Of a stretch of DNA of 64,000 nucleotides, positions 8,418-17,753 are shown piece after piece. Where the stretch lies: NCBI RefSeq assembly GCF_000238075.1, contig NZ_JH414504.1, positions 478,886 through 542,885 on the forward strand, written 5' to 3'. The notes beneath the pieces are model-generated. The model searched no databases. It was not told the origin of the DNA and was given only the letters and a program-made list of their open reading frames with translations. Made by a program: the position numbers and the translations under genes. The first letter of the stretch is position 1. Every line of letters starts with the position of its first letter. This DNA is from Oribacterium asaccharolyticum ACB7 (GTDB lineage Bacteria > Bacillota > Clostridia > Lachnospirales > Lachnospiraceae).

Positions 8418-8426
8418 ATTATAGCA
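8418..8426 (-). promoter_or_regulatory. Candidate extended -10 promoter for the NusG-II transcript
   Basis: Minus strand TGCTATAAT (extended -10) directly after the U-tract of the tRNA terminator; no good -35. Could drive the NusG-II/radical SAM/desulfurase/B3/4 genes through a leader containing the tandem repeat. Confidence 0.45.
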
Positions 8427-8435
8427 GAGATAGAC

Positions 8436-8464
8436 AGAAAAAAAACAGGGAAGTCAAGCTTCCC
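8436..8464 (-). terminator. Terminator of the tRNA-Thr gene
   Basis: Stem GGGAAG / CTTCCC with a CTTGA loop, followed on the minus strand by TG and a run of eight or nine T residues, 14 bases after the tRNA. Confidence 0.85.
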
Positions 8465-8477
8465 CGTTTTCCTTTTC

Positions 8478-8550
8478 GGCCACAAACCGGACTTGAACCG
8501 GTGACCTTCTGATTACGAATCAGATGCACTACCAACTGTGCTATTGTGGC
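8478..8550 (-). tRNA. tRNA-Thr (anticodon CGT)
   Basis: Full cloverleaf on the minus strand: acceptor arms GCCACAA / TTGTGGC, D arm AGCACAGTTGGTAGTGC, anticodon stem TCTGA / TCAGA with loop TTCGTAA (anticodon CGT, reads ACG), T arm ACCGG-TTCAAGT-CCGGT. CCA is not encoded. It has its own promoter and terminator. Confidence 0.95.
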
Positions 8551-8559
8551 AACCACTGC

Positions 8560-8589
8560 AGTATAACACAGGTTTTTGAAATTGTGCAA
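8560..8589 (-). promoter_or_regulatory. Promoter of tRNA-Thr
   Basis: Minus strand TTGCAC, 18-base spacer, TATACT, about 10 bases before the tRNA 5' end. Confidence 0.75.
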
Positions 8590-8666
8590 GTAAGAAATTT
8601 TGCTGCAATTCACTTTGCTTTTACAAATTGGCATCAAAAAATCCATTTCTCAGCAAGAAACTATTC

Positions 8667-10571
8667 TTACTCCAGCTCAAAAGCTCCGGTATAAAGCTGG
8701 TAGTATTTTCCTTTCTCTGAAATCAATTTCTCATGGCTTCCTCTCTCGATGATTTCCCCTTGTTCCAACACCATGATGACATCGGAGTTCTGTACAGTGG
8801 ATAGTCTATGTGCAATAACAAATACAGTTCTACCGGCCATTAAAGCATCCATGCCCTTCTGTACGATGGCCTCCGTTCTAGTATCAATGGATGAGGTTGC
8901 CTCGTCCATAATCAGAACGGGAGGATCGGCTACCGCAGCTCTGGCAATGGATAGGAGCTGTCTCTGTCCCTGAGAAAGGTTTCCTCCGTTTCCACTAAGC
9001 TCGGTATCGTATCCATTCGGAAGTCTTGTGATGAAATCATCCGCTCCGGCTAGACGCGCCGCTGCAATACACTCTTCGTCAGAGGCATCGAGCTTTCCAT
9101 AACGAATATTTTCCATTACGGTACCGGTAAACAGTACGGTATCCTGCAGGATAATCCCGAGAGAACGGCGAAGATCTCCTAAGCAAATGTCATAGACATC
9201 GAAGCCGTCATAAATAATCTCTCCCTTTTGAATGCTGTAAAAGCGATTCAAAAGATTAGTGATTGTGGTTTTTCCAGCACCGGTAGCTCCTACAAAAGCC
9301 ACCTTCTCACCGGGATGGGCAAAGACATTGATTCCCTTTAAAATCATGCGCTTTCCGTCATAGGAGAAATCGACGTCCCGAAGCTCCACATCTCCCAAAA
9401 GACGCTTCAGAACGACAGTGCCGTCCTCCTTTACTTCCTTCCATGCCCACATTTCCGTGCGATCCGTTGTTTCCACAAGTTCTCCGTCCATGTCCTTAAC
9501 GCTTACAAGACGAATATGACCGCTATCTTCTTCCTTCATCTCATCCATTAAGGCAAAGACTCTCTTTGCTCCGGCAATGCCCATCACAACAGCATTCACT
9601 TCCGACGAAATCTGCCCCACCATGCCGGCAAATTGTCTAGTCATATTGAGGAAGGGAATGACAATGGAAATGCTTAATGCCAAACCGGAGATAGAAAGAT
9701 TCGGTACCTTATAGGTTAAAAGAACACCGCCAAGAATAGCCACCAAGACATAAAGAATATTTCCGATATTTCCTAAAATCGGCATAATGACACTGGAATA
9801 GCGGTTTGCCGAATTGGATACGGAGAAAAGCTCGTCATTATAGTGATCAAAATCGGCTATCGCTTCCGATTCGTGATTAAAAACCTTCACTACCTTTTGA
9901 CCGTTCATCATTTCCTGGATAAAGCCCTCGGATTTGGCTAGTTCTTCCTGTTGGCGCATAAAGAAATGTCCTGACTTTCCGCCGATATCCTTTACAACTC
10001 GAATCATCAGAACAGAGCCCAAAATAACGAGGAGGCTTAGCCAAAGAGAATAATATAACATCAGAAAAACAACCGTCACAATAGTAATAAAGGAAGACAG
10101 TGCTTGCGGAATACAAATCGAAATAAACTGCCGCATGGAGTCAATATCGTTTGTGTAATGACTCATGATGTCTCCGGTCTTATTCTTATCAAAAAACGAA
10201 ATCGGAAGGTCCTGCATGCCGTCAAACATCTTTTGTCTGTATTTTTTTAAGGAGCCTTGTGTGATTGTCGCCAGATTCCAGTTATAGATAAAAGCGGCCA
10301 GTAAAGAAATACCGTATAAAATTGCGAGGATAGTAATTTGATTAAAAATCGGCTCGGAAACAGACTTCCATTCCCCGCTTTTATAAGCCCTTTCCACGAG
10401 GCTGATAATTTTCTGCTGAAACAGGGACGGAATCGCCGAAACTACGGCATTGACTACAATCAAAACAAGTGTAAGAGGCAAAAAGACCGGATAAAAGCTA
10501 AAAAGTGTTTTTAGAATTCGTTTCAAAGTTGGAAAAAAATCTTTATCGATTCCTTTCTTTTTATTCTCCAT
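8667..10571 (-). CDS. ABC exporter half-transporter, catalytically canonical (first pair)
   Basis: ABC-type exporter with an N-terminal six-helix membrane domain (about residues 25-325) fused to an ATPase domain. ATPase motifs: Walker A GATGAGKTT (about 428), signature LSQGQ (about 532), Walker B VLIMDEATS with the catalytic Glu, and switch His in VIAHRLST. These are all canonical. An insert of some 40 residues precedes the ATPase core. The start is placed at ATG 10571 with AAGGAGG upstream; an earlier in-frame ATG at 10601 lies inside the partner gene and has no ribosome site. The 11-base overlap with the degenerate partner indicates translational coupling and a heterodimer of the TM287/288, BmrCD or LmrCD type. 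Substrate unknown, drug/lipid export likely. Confidence 0.9.
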   Translation of the reverse strand: MENKKKGIDKDFFPTLKRILKTLFSFYPVFLPLTLVLIVVNAVVSAIPSLFQQKIISLVERAYKSGEWKSVSEPIFNQITILAILYGISLLAAFIYNWNLATITQGSLKKYRQKMFDGMQDLPISFFDKNKTGDIMSHYTNDIDSMRQFISICIPQALSSFITIVTVVFLMLYYSLWLSLLVILGSVLMIRVVKDIGGKSGHFFMRQQEELAKSEGFIQEMMNGQKVVKVFNHESEAIADFDHYNDELFSVSNSANRYSSVIMPILGNIGNILYVLVAILGGVLLTYKVPNLSISGLALSISIVIPFLNMTRQFAGMVGQISSEVNAVVMGIAGAKRVFALMDEMKEEDSGHIRLVSVKDMDGELVETTDRTEMWAWKEVKEDGTVVLKRLLGDVELRDVDFSYDGKRMILKGINVFAHPGEKVAFVGATGAGKTTITNLLNRFYSIQKGEIIYDGFDVYDICLGDLRRSLGIILQDTVLFTGTVMENIRYGKLDASDEECIAAARLAGADDFITRLPNGYDTELSGNGGNLSQGQRQLLSIARAAVADPPVLIMDEATSSIDTRTEAIVQKGMDALMAGRTVFVIAHRLSTVQNSDVIMVLEQGEIIERGSHEKLISEKGKYYQLYTGAFELE

Positions 10572-12312
10572 CTTTTTCCTCCTTTCTGTTTTGTGACTCA
10601 TAGGTCTCCCTATACTCTTTCGAGCTTTCCATTAGCTTCTCGTGATTTCCCTGCGCAATAACGCGCCCCTTATCCATGACCAAAATGAGGTCGGAATCCT
10701 GCACGGAAGCTATTCTCTGTGCAATGATGATTTTTGTGGTATCGGGAATGAATTCCTTAAAGCCCTTTCGAATTAAAGCATCCGTCTTTGTATCCACCGC
10801 GGAAGTCGAATCGTCTAAGATCAAGACCTTCGGTTTTTTCAAGAGTGCTCTAGCAATACAAAGTCTTTGCTTCTGTCCGCCGGAGAAATTACTTCCTCCC
10901 TGCTCCACACGACTTTCATAGCGGTCCTTCATATTGTCAATAAATTCGGCAGCCTGAGCAAGCTTGCAGGCATGCTCGATTTCTTCCTGCGTGGCATTTT
11001 TATTTCCCCAGCGCAGATTCTCCGCTATCGTTCCGGAAAAGAGGATGTTCTTCTGCAAAACCACGGCTACCTGATCACGAAGTACGGTTAAATCATAGTT
11101 CCGTACATCCACTCCGCCAACCAGAACCTCGCCCTCCGTTACATCATAAAGACGGGAAATAAGCTGGGTTAAAGAAGACTTCGCAGAACCGGTTCCGCCA
11201 ATGATACCTACCGTTGCACCGGACGGAATGTGCACTTCCACATCGGAAAGCACATTTTTCTTGGCATCTTTCGAATATTTAAAGGAAACATGATGAAAAT
11301 CAATGGAGCCGTTCGGGACTTCCATGACCGGATTTTCCGGATTTTGTAAGTCGCTTTCTTCCGTAAGAACCTCTACGATTCTTCGAGTGGACTCAATGGA
11401 AATGGAAACCATAACAAAAACCATAGCCACCAGCATCAGGCTCGATAAAATCAGGAAGCTATAGGTCAGTAAGGCGGAAAGCTGTCCGACATCCAGACTT
11501 AAGCCCTGTGTAATTACAACGAGGTAAGAACCGAAGCTTAAGATAAAAATAACCCCAATATAAAGGCAGAACTGCATTAAAGGATTCGTAATCGAAACAA
11601 GCTTCTCCGCCCGAATAAACTCATTCGCAAGCTTTTCCGCCCTATCGTTAAACTTCTTTTTCTCGTACTCTTCTCTTACAAAGGCCTTTACAACTCGCAT
11701 CCCCTGCACATTTTCCTCGATGGAATCATTTAATGCGTCATAGTTTTTAAAGACCTTATCGAACATCGGCATCGCCTTCGCAATCAGAATCGCAAGAGAG
11801 GCTCCCAAAAACGGAATCATGATGCAGAAAATGATAGCCATTCTTCCGCCAAGAAGAAAGGCGGCCGTAAAGGCGAAAATCATCATTAAAGGCGCACGAA
11901 AAGCCAGACGCACAAGCATCATATAGGCCATCTGGACGTTACTGACATCCGTAGTCAGTCTGGTAACCAAAGAAGAGGTTTCAAATCGGTCGATATTACT
12001 GAAGGAAAAGCCCTGAATCTTTTGAAACATATCTCTTCTTAAATTTCTGGCAAAACCGGTCGATGCGGAAGACGCATAATTTCCGGCCTTGATTCCGCAA
12101 ACTAAAGAAAGCATAGCCATAATCACAAGGACTATGCCATAACGCAAAATCATAGGAAGGGAAGCATCCACCTTCATCTGATTAATCAGTCTTGCCGTAA
12201 AGAACGGAATCATGCACTCTAAAACCACTTCCGCACTGACAAAGGCGGGAGAAAGCATAGAGTCTTTCTTAAATTCCCTTACGGACTTAGACAAGGTTTT
12301 TATGATTGTCAT
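10561..12312 (-). CDS. ABC exporter half-transporter, degenerate ATP site (first pair)
   Basis: 583-residue partner of the gene downstream. Six-helix membrane domain (about 20-310), then ATPase: Walker A GGTGSAKSSL, signature FSGGQ, Walker B VLILDDSTS in which the catalytic Glu is replaced by Asp, and the switch His replaced by Gln (IIAQRIAS). That pattern marks the subunit contributing the non-hydrolysing site in heterodimeric exporters; it is conserved in the family and not decay. AGGAGG precedes the ATG at 12312. First gene of the pair; a weak TATAAT-containing region and a short palindrome lie upstream. Confidence 0.9.
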   Translation of the reverse strand: MTIIKTLSKSVREFKKDSMLSPAFVSAEVVLECMIPFFTARLINQMKVDASLPMILRYGIVLVIMAMLSLVCGIKAGNYASSASTGFARNLRRDMFQKIQGFSFSNIDRFETSSLVTRLTTDVSNVQMAYMMLVRLAFRAPLMMIFAFTAAFLLGGRMAIIFCIMIPFLGASLAILIAKAMPMFDKVFKNYDALNDSIEENVQGMRVVKAFVREEYEKKKFNDRAEKLANEFIRAEKLVSITNPLMQFCLYIGVIFILSFGSYLVVITQGLSLDVGQLSALLTYSFLILSSLMLVAMVFVMVSISIESTRRIVEVLTEESDLQNPENPVMEVPNGSIDFHHVSFKYSKDAKKNVLSDVEVHIPSGATVGIIGGTGSAKSSLTQLISRLYDVTEGEVLVGGVDVRNYDLTVLRDQVAVVLQKNILFSGTIAENLRWGNKNATQEEIEHACKLAQAAEFIDNMKDRYESRVEQGGSNFSGGQKQRLCIARALLKKPKVLILDDSTSAVDTKTDALIRKGFKEFIPDTTKIIIAQRIASVQDSDLILVMDKGRVIAQGNHEKLMESSKEYRETYESQNRKEEKDGE

Positions 12313-12442
12313 ATTCTCCTCCTAAAACTGAAAAATACACGGTGATCGGAAATCCTATTTCTAAACAGAATAATAATTATAACTTTTATAACATTAACAT
12401 CCCTTTTCTACACGTAGGAAAGGATAAAGTCTGCCACATAAT

Positions 12443-12475
12443 AATGAGTATCCTGCAAAAGCACGAATACTCATT
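12443..12475. repeat. Short palindrome related to the dispersed repeat family
   Basis: Arms AATGAGTAT / ATACTCATT, 15-base centre. Resembles the AACGAG-type repeat with C to T changes. It lies in the 292-base gap between the two ABC exporter pairs, which otherwise shows only AT-rich, promoter-like sequence. Confidence 0.5.
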
Positions 12476-12604
12476 AAATACGTGACATTATAAAACAAAA
12501 TACGGCAAAAAGTAATATGGATTTTTTGAGAACATCGGTTCGTGAATTTTTTCCAAACTTTTTTAAGCACGAAGCGTCACTTTTTTGCGTACTGTTTCGT
12601 GTTT

Positions 12605-14359
12605 CTAGCTTGCCTGGAACTGGCTTTCATAGAGTTCCTTGTAGAAACCGTTTTCCTGAAGAAGCGCGTGGTGACTGCCCTTCTCGATGATGTTTCCGTC
12701 TTTCATAACGAGAATACAATCCGCATTTTGTATGGTGGAAAGTCTGTGCGCTACAATAAAAGCGGTTCTGCCTTTCAGCATTTCCTGAAAAGCGCTCTGT
12801 ACTTTCTGTTCCGTTCGGGTATCGATGGAGCTTGTTGCCTCATCCAGTATCAAAATAGTCGGATCCATCAGCATCACTCTTGCAATGCAAAGCAGCTGCT
12901 TTTGTCCCTGAGAAAGATTTCCGCCGTCCTCGGCAAGAATGGTATCGTAGCCTTTAGGAAGCTGCATGATAAAATGATGACAGTGCGCCCTCTTGCAAGC
13001 CTCTTTAACCTCTTCCAAGGAAGCATCCTCTTTACCGTAACGAATGTTTTCGAAAACGGTATCGGACTTTAACCAAGTTTCCTGCAGTACCATGCCGTAG
13101 GCTCTTCGAAGAGAAGCTTCTTCAATCTTCTCATAAGGAAAGCCGTCCAGATAAATCTCTCCCTGATTGGGAGGATAAAAACGCATTAAAAGATTAATTA
13201 AAGTCGTCTTTCCACAGCCGGTAGGACCGACAATCGCAATGGTCTGTCCGGGCTCTACCTCCAAATTAAAGTCCGTTATCAGCTTCTGTCCTTTTTGATA
13301 AGAGAAATCCACATGGGAAAGAGCCACTTTTCCGCTGATTTCCGCTCCCAGTTCCTGTGTTTCTTTCGTTCTGTCCATGGGCTTTTCATCCAAAAAGGAA
13401 AATACCCGAGAGGCGGAAGCCAGAGAATTTTGCAGCTCCGTAATCACGGAAGTAATGTCATTAAAGGGTTTTGCATATTGGGTGGCATAGGCCAAAAGGG
13501 AACTTAAGCTTCCTACGGAAAGCATCCCGAGAATGGCCAGATATCCGCCGATTCCGGCAACAAGCGCATAGCCCAGAGCATTTAAAAAACGGGTCAGAGG
13601 GTTCACGAGAGAGCTGTAGAAATTCGCCTGCATACTGGATCTGGACATTTTCTCATTCTTCTCCCGGTAGAGCTTCTCCATATCCTCTTCCTTTTGGAAA
13701 GCCTGAATCAACTTGATATTCCCTACCACTTCCGTTGTAAAGCTCGAGGTCTCTCCTCTTTCCTTGGACTGCCTTTGGAAATAAATATAGGCACGCTTTG
13801 CAATAAACTTCGCAATAAAATAGGAAAGCGGCGTTATCAGAAGTAGGATAACGGCTATCTTCCATTCCAAAATGAAGAGGAAGACAGCTGTTTCTATAAC
13901 CGTCAGTACAGCCTGCAGAAATTGATTTAAGCCCATAAGAATCCCTTGGGAAAATTGCTCTATATCCGTAGTCAGTCTGCTGAGGAGGTCCCCGGGTTTC
14001 TCCCTGTCATAGTAGGAAATCGGAAGCTTCTGCATATGATGAATACAGTTTCTTCGGAGATCTTCCACGAGCTTATAGCTTAAATAGGTATTCACCTGAT
14101 TCATGCACCATTGGAAAAAAACCGTAAAAACTAAGATTACAAGCATAAGAAGGAGAATCCGGTGTAAACCCGAAAAATTCACCTTACCCTCGGAAAGCAA
14201 ATTGTCAATTCCCTTTCCCATCAGAATAGGAAGGGTCAGGGATAAAACCACAGTTAAAAATGAGAGAAAAAAGGATAAGAATATCCAAAGCTTATAGACC
14301 TTGGCATATTGCAAGATTCTTCGAAAGACCTTACCTTGGGTATATTTTTTCTCCTCCAT
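12605..14359 (-). CDS. ABC exporter half-transporter, catalytically canonical (second pair)
   Basis: 584 residues: six-helix membrane domain (about 20-310) then ATPase with Walker A GPTGCGKTTL, signature LSQGQ, Walker B ILILDEATS and switch His in IVAHRLST, all canonical. The ATG follows directly on the stop of the degenerate partner (stop TAA at 14360-14362, start at 14359), with GAGGAG inside the partner's last codons as ribosome site. It forms the second heterodimeric exporter of the window and is paralogous to the 8.7-10.6 kb gene. Substrate unknown. Confidence 0.9.
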   Translation of the reverse strand: MEEKKYTQGKVFRRILQYAKVYKLWIFLSFFLSFLTVVLSLTLPILMGKGIDNLLSEGKVNFSGLHRILLLMLVILVFTVFFQWCMNQVNTYLSYKLVEDLRRNCIHHMQKLPISYYDREKPGDLLSRLTTDIEQFSQGILMGLNQFLQAVLTVIETAVFLFILEWKIAVILLLITPLSYFIAKFIAKRAYIYFQRQSKERGETSSFTTEVVGNIKLIQAFQKEEDMEKLYREKNEKMSRSSMQANFYSSLVNPLTRFLNALGYALVAGIGGYLAILGMLSVGSLSSLLAYATQYAKPFNDITSVITELQNSLASASRVFSFLDEKPMDRTKETQELGAEISGKVALSHVDFSYQKGQKLITDFNLEVEPGQTIAIVGPTGCGKTTLINLLMRFYPPNQGEIYLDGFPYEKIEEASLRRAYGMVLQETWLKSDTVFENIRYGKEDASLEEVKEACKRAHCHHFIMQLPKGYDTILAEDGGNLSQGQKQLLCIARVMLMDPTILILDEATSSIDTRTEQKVQSAFQEMLKGRTAFIVAHRLSTIQNADCILVMKDGNIIEKGSHHALLQENGFYKELYESQFQAS

Positions 14360-16156
14360 TTACAACTCCTCTTTTTTAAGCTGGGAAAGACAGATCTCCT
14401 TGTATACCGGAGAACTCTCCAAAAGCGCCTTGTGCTTTCCCATACCGACTATTTTTCCCTGATCCATGACGATGATCTTATCCAGGTCTCGGATACTGGC
14501 CACTCTTTGTGAAATAATGATTTTATTTTCTACTCTTTTATAGGCGGAAAGTGCATGTCTAAGTTTTCTTTCCGTAGCAAAATCCAGTGCGGAAGAAGAA
14601 TCGTCCAAAATCAGGAATTTAGCCTCTCCTACCAAAGCCCTTGCAATACAAAGCCTCTGCCTCTGTCCTCCGGAAAAATTCTTTCCCTCCTCTGTAACAG
14701 GAAGTTCCAGTCCCTTTCCCTTTTCCTCTATAAATTCCTTCGCACAGGCCATGTCAAGCGCATCCCAGAGCTCTTTATCCGTGGCATTTTTATTCCTCCA
14801 GAGCAAATTTTCCCGAAGCGTTCCCGAAAATAGTACAGCTTTTTGAGGAACAAGCGCAATAGAACCGAAAAGCTCCTCCTTCACATAATTCCGCTGGTTT
14901 TTTCCAAAGAGTCGAATTTCTCCGCTGTAGCATGGATAAAAGCCGGAAAGAAGGGAAATCAAAGTCGTCTTTCCGGAACCTGTTCCCCCGATTATTCCGA
15001 GACTTTCTCCTTTTTTTATGGAGAAATTCAAGTCGGAAACGGCATATTCTCCATTATTTCCATAGGAAAAGGAAACATTTTGAAAAACGATGGCTTCTTC
15101 CTCATCCTTAGAGGTATTATCTTCCGTGTTCCACTTTGAATCACTCTCTATTTCTGCATTATCCATGCTTCCGTATTGTCTTGATAAATCTGAAGAGGCC
15201 TCTTCTACCTGTTCATTTTCTATTGCAAAAACCTCTTCCACTCTGTCTAAACTGGCGAGTCCTTTTAAAATGAGGATAATCAAGTTGGCAAGCTTAAGAA
15301 GCTCCGCAAGAATCTGGCTCATATAGTTCGTAAGAGCCACTACATTTCCCTGAAAAAGCCTGCCGTCGTTCACAAGCCTGGAACTGAAATACAAAATTCC
15401 CATAAGACCGAGCTGAATAATAAGCATGCTTAGGGGATTCAGTAAGGAAGAAATCTTTCCCACTTTTACCTGCATGGCGGTATAGGCTTCATTACTTTTT
15501 TGAAATCCCTCTTCTTCCTTTTTTTCTCTATAAAATGCACGAATCACGCGGACACCGAGAATATTCTCCCGAACCTGCTTTGTGATTTTCTCCAGCGCTA
15601 CTTGAATCTTCTTGTAAAGAGGCATCGTTATCAACATGATTCCGAAAATAAGAACGGAAAGAAGAACGAGTACCAGAATAAAGAGCAGTGAGATAGAGGG
15701 AGAAATCCGAAAGGCCATGATCACTGCACCGAATACAATAAAGGGAGAACGGAGAAACAGGCGTAAAACCATATTTACCGTGGATTCAATCTGAAAAATA
15801 TCGGGACCGAGCCTTGTCAGTAAAGAGGCGCTGCCGACCTCGTCAACATTGCTGTAGGAAAGATTCAGGACCTTATGAAATAAGGCATTGCGATAGGACT
15901 GTCCCACATGCATCGCCACTTCCGCTGCAAAATACTGTGCCACAATCGCGCAAGACAAGCCGATTAGGGCAAGAAGCAATAAGAGAAAAAGGCTTTTCCA
16001 GATAATTGCCGCATTTCCCTTTTGAATTCCACTATCTATCATATAGGCAATGACCATGGGAACAAAGAGCTCAAAGAGGCTTTCCAAACATTTGAAAAGC
16101 GGTGCAATGATACTCTTCCCTTTTAACTCAGAAATATACGATAATAGCCTTTTCAT
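14360..16156 (-). CDS. ABC exporter half-transporter, degenerate ATP site (second pair)
   Basis: 598-residue partner with membrane domain (about 20-310), a polar insert around residues 325-360 (DLSRQYGSMDNAEIESDS), and ATPase motifs GGTGSGKTTL, FSGGQ, Walker B FLILDDSSS (Asp in place of the catalytic Glu) and Gln in place of the switch His (IISQRVAS). Same signature as the degenerate half of the first pair. It begins 16 bases after the penicillin-binding protein gene, with AAGGAAG upstream of the ATG, so it is likely transcribed with the ruvAB-zapA-ftsW-pbp genes. Confidence 0.9.
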   Translation of the reverse strand: MKRLLSYISELKGKSIIAPLFKCLESLFELFVPMVIAYMIDSGIQKGNAAIIWKSLFLLLLLALIGLSCAIVAQYFAAEVAMHVGQSYRNALFHKVLNLSYSNVDEVGSASLLTRLGPDIFQIESTVNMVLRLFLRSPFIVFGAVIMAFRISPSISLLFILVLVLLSVLIFGIMLITMPLYKKIQVALEKITKQVRENILGVRVIRAFYREKKEEEGFQKSNEAYTAMQVKVGKISSLLNPLSMLIIQLGLMGILYFSSRLVNDGRLFQGNVVALTNYMSQILAELLKLANLIILILKGLASLDRVEEVFAIENEQVEEASSDLSRQYGSMDNAEIESDSKWNTEDNTSKDEEEAIVFQNVSFSYGNNGEYAVSDLNFSIKKGESLGIIGGTGSGKTTLISLLSGFYPCYSGEIRLFGKNQRNYVKEELFGSIALVPQKAVLFSGTLRENLLWRNKNATDKELWDALDMACAKEFIEEKGKGLELPVTEEGKNFSGGQRQRLCIARALVGEAKFLILDDSSSALDFATERKLRHALSAYKRVENKIIISQRVASIRDLDKIIVMDQGKIVGMGKHKALLESSPVYKEICLSQLKKEEL

Positions 16157-16172
16157 ACTTCTTCCTTCGTTT

Positions 16173-17753
16173 TTACTTTAAATACAAATCAAATAGTTCT
16201 CTTGCAAGAGGCGCCGCCGTTTTTCCGCCGGTATCTCCATCCTCCACCAAAACAGAGACAGCAAGCTTCGGATTGTCCATCGGAGCAAAGCCCACAAACC
16301 AGGCATTGGTCTTCAGCTTTCCGCCTTCCTTCACTTGTGCCGATCCCGTCTTTCCGCAAACCTGATATGCCTTGGTTTTTAAAGCGGAAGCCGTTCCCTC
16401 CGTAACGACAGAACGCATAAATTGTTTTAAAGCATCGCTCTCGGAAGAAGACATCAGTGTAATTTCTTCTCCCTTCGGAAAATGATGCACCGCCGTTCCT
16501 TCTTTTGACTTTACTTCAGAAAGAATGGTCGGATAAATAAGTGTTCCGTGGTTTGCTATGGCTGAAACCATGCAAAGGTTTTGCAAGGGACTACAGAGAG
16601 TCTCCCCTTGCCCGATTCCGCTTTGCATCTTAAGCCAGGTCGGAGAATCCGCTGTCAAGCTAAACTGCCCTGCCTTGGAAGGAAGCCCAATAGACAAGTC
16701 CTTGTTGTAATAAAAATCTTCCGCTAAGCTTTGAAGGCGATTTACATCAATCTCCGAGCCGATAAAAGCAAAGGCCGAGTTACAGGACTGCGCAATAGCC
16801 GACTCGAGATTCACCGTCCCGTGCACCTCTCCGTTATAGCAGTGAACCACATTCGCGGGATTGGAAGGATCCACGTATTCTCCCTTACATTTAAAGCTGA
16901 AATCCTGCCAGTCAGTCGGATGCTCCCGAATATATTCCAGTGCCATAAGGAGCTTGAAAGTCGATCCCGGCGGATAGAGTCCCTGTGTTGCGCGATTTAC
17001 AAGATTCCCGTCCGTATTCTCTTCGGAAATTAAACTGTCCCAATTTTCCTGTAATTGATTCGGGTCAAAGGAAGGCGCGGATGCCATGGCAAGGATTCTT
17101 CCGCTGGAGGGTTCCATACAAACTATGCTTCCCTTTCTTCCGTCCAGTAAAGAATAGGCAAGCTTTTGTAAATCCGCATCTAAAGAAGTAACCAAAGTAT
17201 CTCCCGGATTTTTTCTGTTTTCGATTTCATTCATAAACTTCTGTAAGGGATTGATGCCGGAATTCGTGAGGTAATAATTCCCAAGGGATTCTATGCCTGT
17301 CTTTCCCTTCACGCTGTAGCCCACAGGATGGGCGAAAGCAGCGCCTCCCGGATATTCTCTACTTTCCGTTCCGTCTTCTTTCGTCACGGTTTTTGCAATG
17401 ACCATGCCGTCAGCCGTTTGAATTTCCCCTCTTACCGTCTTTTGCGCAAGATAATCAATTCTTGCATTATAAGGGCTTGCCATCTTATCTTCTGCCTGAA
17501 ACAGGATGAAATGACAAAAATAAACAATCATAGCAAAGAATATGAGGGCAAAGAGATAGACAATCCCGAGCATTTCTCGATTTTGCTTTCTTCTTATCAT
17601 GGCAAGTTTGGTTTCGGAAATAGCTTCCTCCCGTCTTCTCTTCGCTTGTTGTCTTCCTTCCGTCTGTTTCTCTCTTTGCTTATTGATCTTGTTCTCCGGA
17701 TTCTTCTCTTTCCCTTTTCGGCTTTTTTTCTCTTCGCTATCTTCTCTACGCAT
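16173..17753 (-). CDS. Penicillin-binding protein, transpeptidase class B (PbpA/FtsI-like)
   Basis: D,D-transpeptidase that cross-links peptidoglycan and works with the SEDS glycosyltransferase encoded next door. Strongly basic cytoplasmic tail (residues 1-58, rich in Lys/Arg/Glu), one membrane helix (about 61-84), a short dimerisation region, and a transpeptidase domain with SxxK at 264-267 (PGSTFK), SxN at 323-325 (SCN) and KTG at 468-470 (KTGSAQ). 526 residues, at the short end for class B PBPs, as in PbpA types. Its ATG lies 8 bases inside the end of the FtsW/RodA gene, indicating translational coupling. Confidence 0.92.
   Translation of the reverse strand: MRREDSEEKKSRKGKEKNPENKINKQREKQTEGRQQAKRRREEAISETKLAMIRRKQNREMLGIVYLFALIFFAMIVYFCHFILFQAEDKMASPYNARIDYLAQKTVRGEIQTADGMVIAKTVTKEDGTESREYPGGAAFAHPVGYSVKGKTGIESLGNYYLTNSGINPLQKFMNEIENRKNPGDTLVTSLDADLQKLAYSLLDGRKGSIVCMEPSSGRILAMASAPSFDPNQLQENWDSLISEENTDGNLVNRATQGLYPPGSTFKLLMALEYIREHPTDWQDFSFKCKGEYVDPSNPANVVHCYNGEVHGTVNLESAIAQSCNSAFAFIGSEIDVNRLQSLAEDFYYNKDLSIGLPSKAGQFSLTADSPTWLKMQSGIGQGETLCSPLQNLCMVSAIANHGTLIYPTILSEVKSKEGTAVHHFPKGEEITLMSSSESDALKQFMRSVVTEGTASALKTKAYQVCGKTGSAQVKEGGKLKTNAWFVGFAPMDNPKLAVSVLVEDGDTGGKTAAPLARELFDLYLK

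Noticed and set aside
10561-16156. Degenerate ATPase halves as decaying pseudogenes
   Set aside because: The Glu-to-Asp and His-to-Gln changes are the conserved signature of the non-hydrolysing subunit; both frames are full length and correctly paired.
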